A stretch of 64,000 nucleotides of DNA from Achatina immaculata (Eukaryota > Mollusca > Gastropoda > Stylommatophora > Achatinidae): NCBI GenBank assembly GCA_009760885.1, contig CM019710.1:634471-698470 (forward strand), read 5' to 3'. Position numbers and translations under genes: made by a program. The notes beneath the pieces were generated by a model that saw nothing but the letters and a program-made list of their open reading frames with translations, was not told the DNA's origin and did not search any database. Positions 63,752 to 64,000 of the stretch are shown here, piece after piece (position 1 is the first letter of the stretch; each line of letters begins with the position of its first letter).

Positions 63752-64000
63752 ATAAGTATAGGTCCGTCTTTACTTGTATCCAGCTGGACTGTGTTCAAGT
63801 CCCAACAGTGGAGACATTTCTGCTATCACTGCACCATAAAAGGCCCCTGAGTCACTCAGCATCGAAAAAAAAACCAAAAAAAAAGCAGGTAGCAGAGAAA
63901 TCTGGGACGGGTAAATGCTTCCAGGCATGATACTGGCTACGTCAGACTTTCATGTGCCGATGGTCTTGGAAATACGGGCCGAACACAATCCTCAATATTC
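63752..64000 (+). mobile_element. tRNA-derived SINE, cut by window end
   Basis: A weak head with B-box-like tgttcaagtccc at about 63791, then an A-rich stretch, the core agagaaatctgggacgggta, atgcttccaggcatgatact and cttggaaatacgggcc, as at 40.5 kb. It directly follows the broken LINE-C. Confidence 0.82.

Overview
This is eukaryotic, non-coding, repeat-dominated DNA, most likely from a marine invertebrate and probably a mollusc. The case for a mollusc rests on the look of the LINE tails (for example a G-type 3' end with AATAAA followed by (ATCA)n), the tRNA-headed SINEs and the RNase H domains of the LINEs. That is inference, and no marker gene confirms it. I found no intact host gene, rRNA gene, functional tRNA gene or CRISPR array. 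Almost every long open frame is either a decayed transposable element or a minisatellite with no stop codons. LINE and repeat family letters used here (LINE-A to J, repeats R, S, U, V, W) are my own labels. || Layout. 1-8.5 kb: LINE-A, a mariner remnant, two LINE-D copies with GATA arrays, LINE-E, a 19-bp array, and LINE-A and LINE-B copies. 8.7-12 kb: 40-bp, 38-bp and 34-bp arrays. 12-18.4 kb: an RNase H LINE fragment, LINE-D and LINE-F, repeat S, half of a foldback element. 18.4-20.6 kb: a SINE expanded by two internal minisatellites, then a 29-bp array. 21.8-25 kb: microsatellite and two SINEs. 25.7-28.9 kb: repeat U with a 60-bp array, then 27-bp and 50-bp arrays. 29.4-38.7 kb: LINE-C, LINE-G and LINE-J pieces, repeat S and several arrays. 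39-44.4 kb: LINE-A, SINEs and a recent 1.7-kb tandem duplication. 44.6-47.5 kb: three arrays, one switching between monomeric and dimeric units. 48.6-51.7 kb: LINE-B, an RNase H fragment, a hAT-like element holding a SINE, and LINE-D. 51.8-57.5 kb: unexpanded repeat U, a roughly 1.4-kb composite repeat W, LINE-I, LINE-C and a 1-kb foldback element. 58.8-61.3 kb: LINE-G beside a broken IS630/Tc1/mariner-type transposase split by an array made from its own codons. 62.6-64 kb: LINE-B, a LINE-C RT domain and a SINE cut by the window edge. || What ties the window together. There is no gene pathway here. The striking theme is birth of minisatellites inside mobile elements: four arrays (43 bp, 28 bp, 60 bp and 39/45 bp) can be traced to internal segments of a SINE, a dispersed repeat and a transposase gene. 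Microsatellites also begin at LINE 3' tails and, twice, at a GA-rich codon stretch inside LINE frames. By my coordinate sums, tandem arrays make up roughly a fifth to a quarter of the window. Several LINE and SINE copies keep readable target-site duplications. All family assignments come from reading translations and need database searches to confirm.
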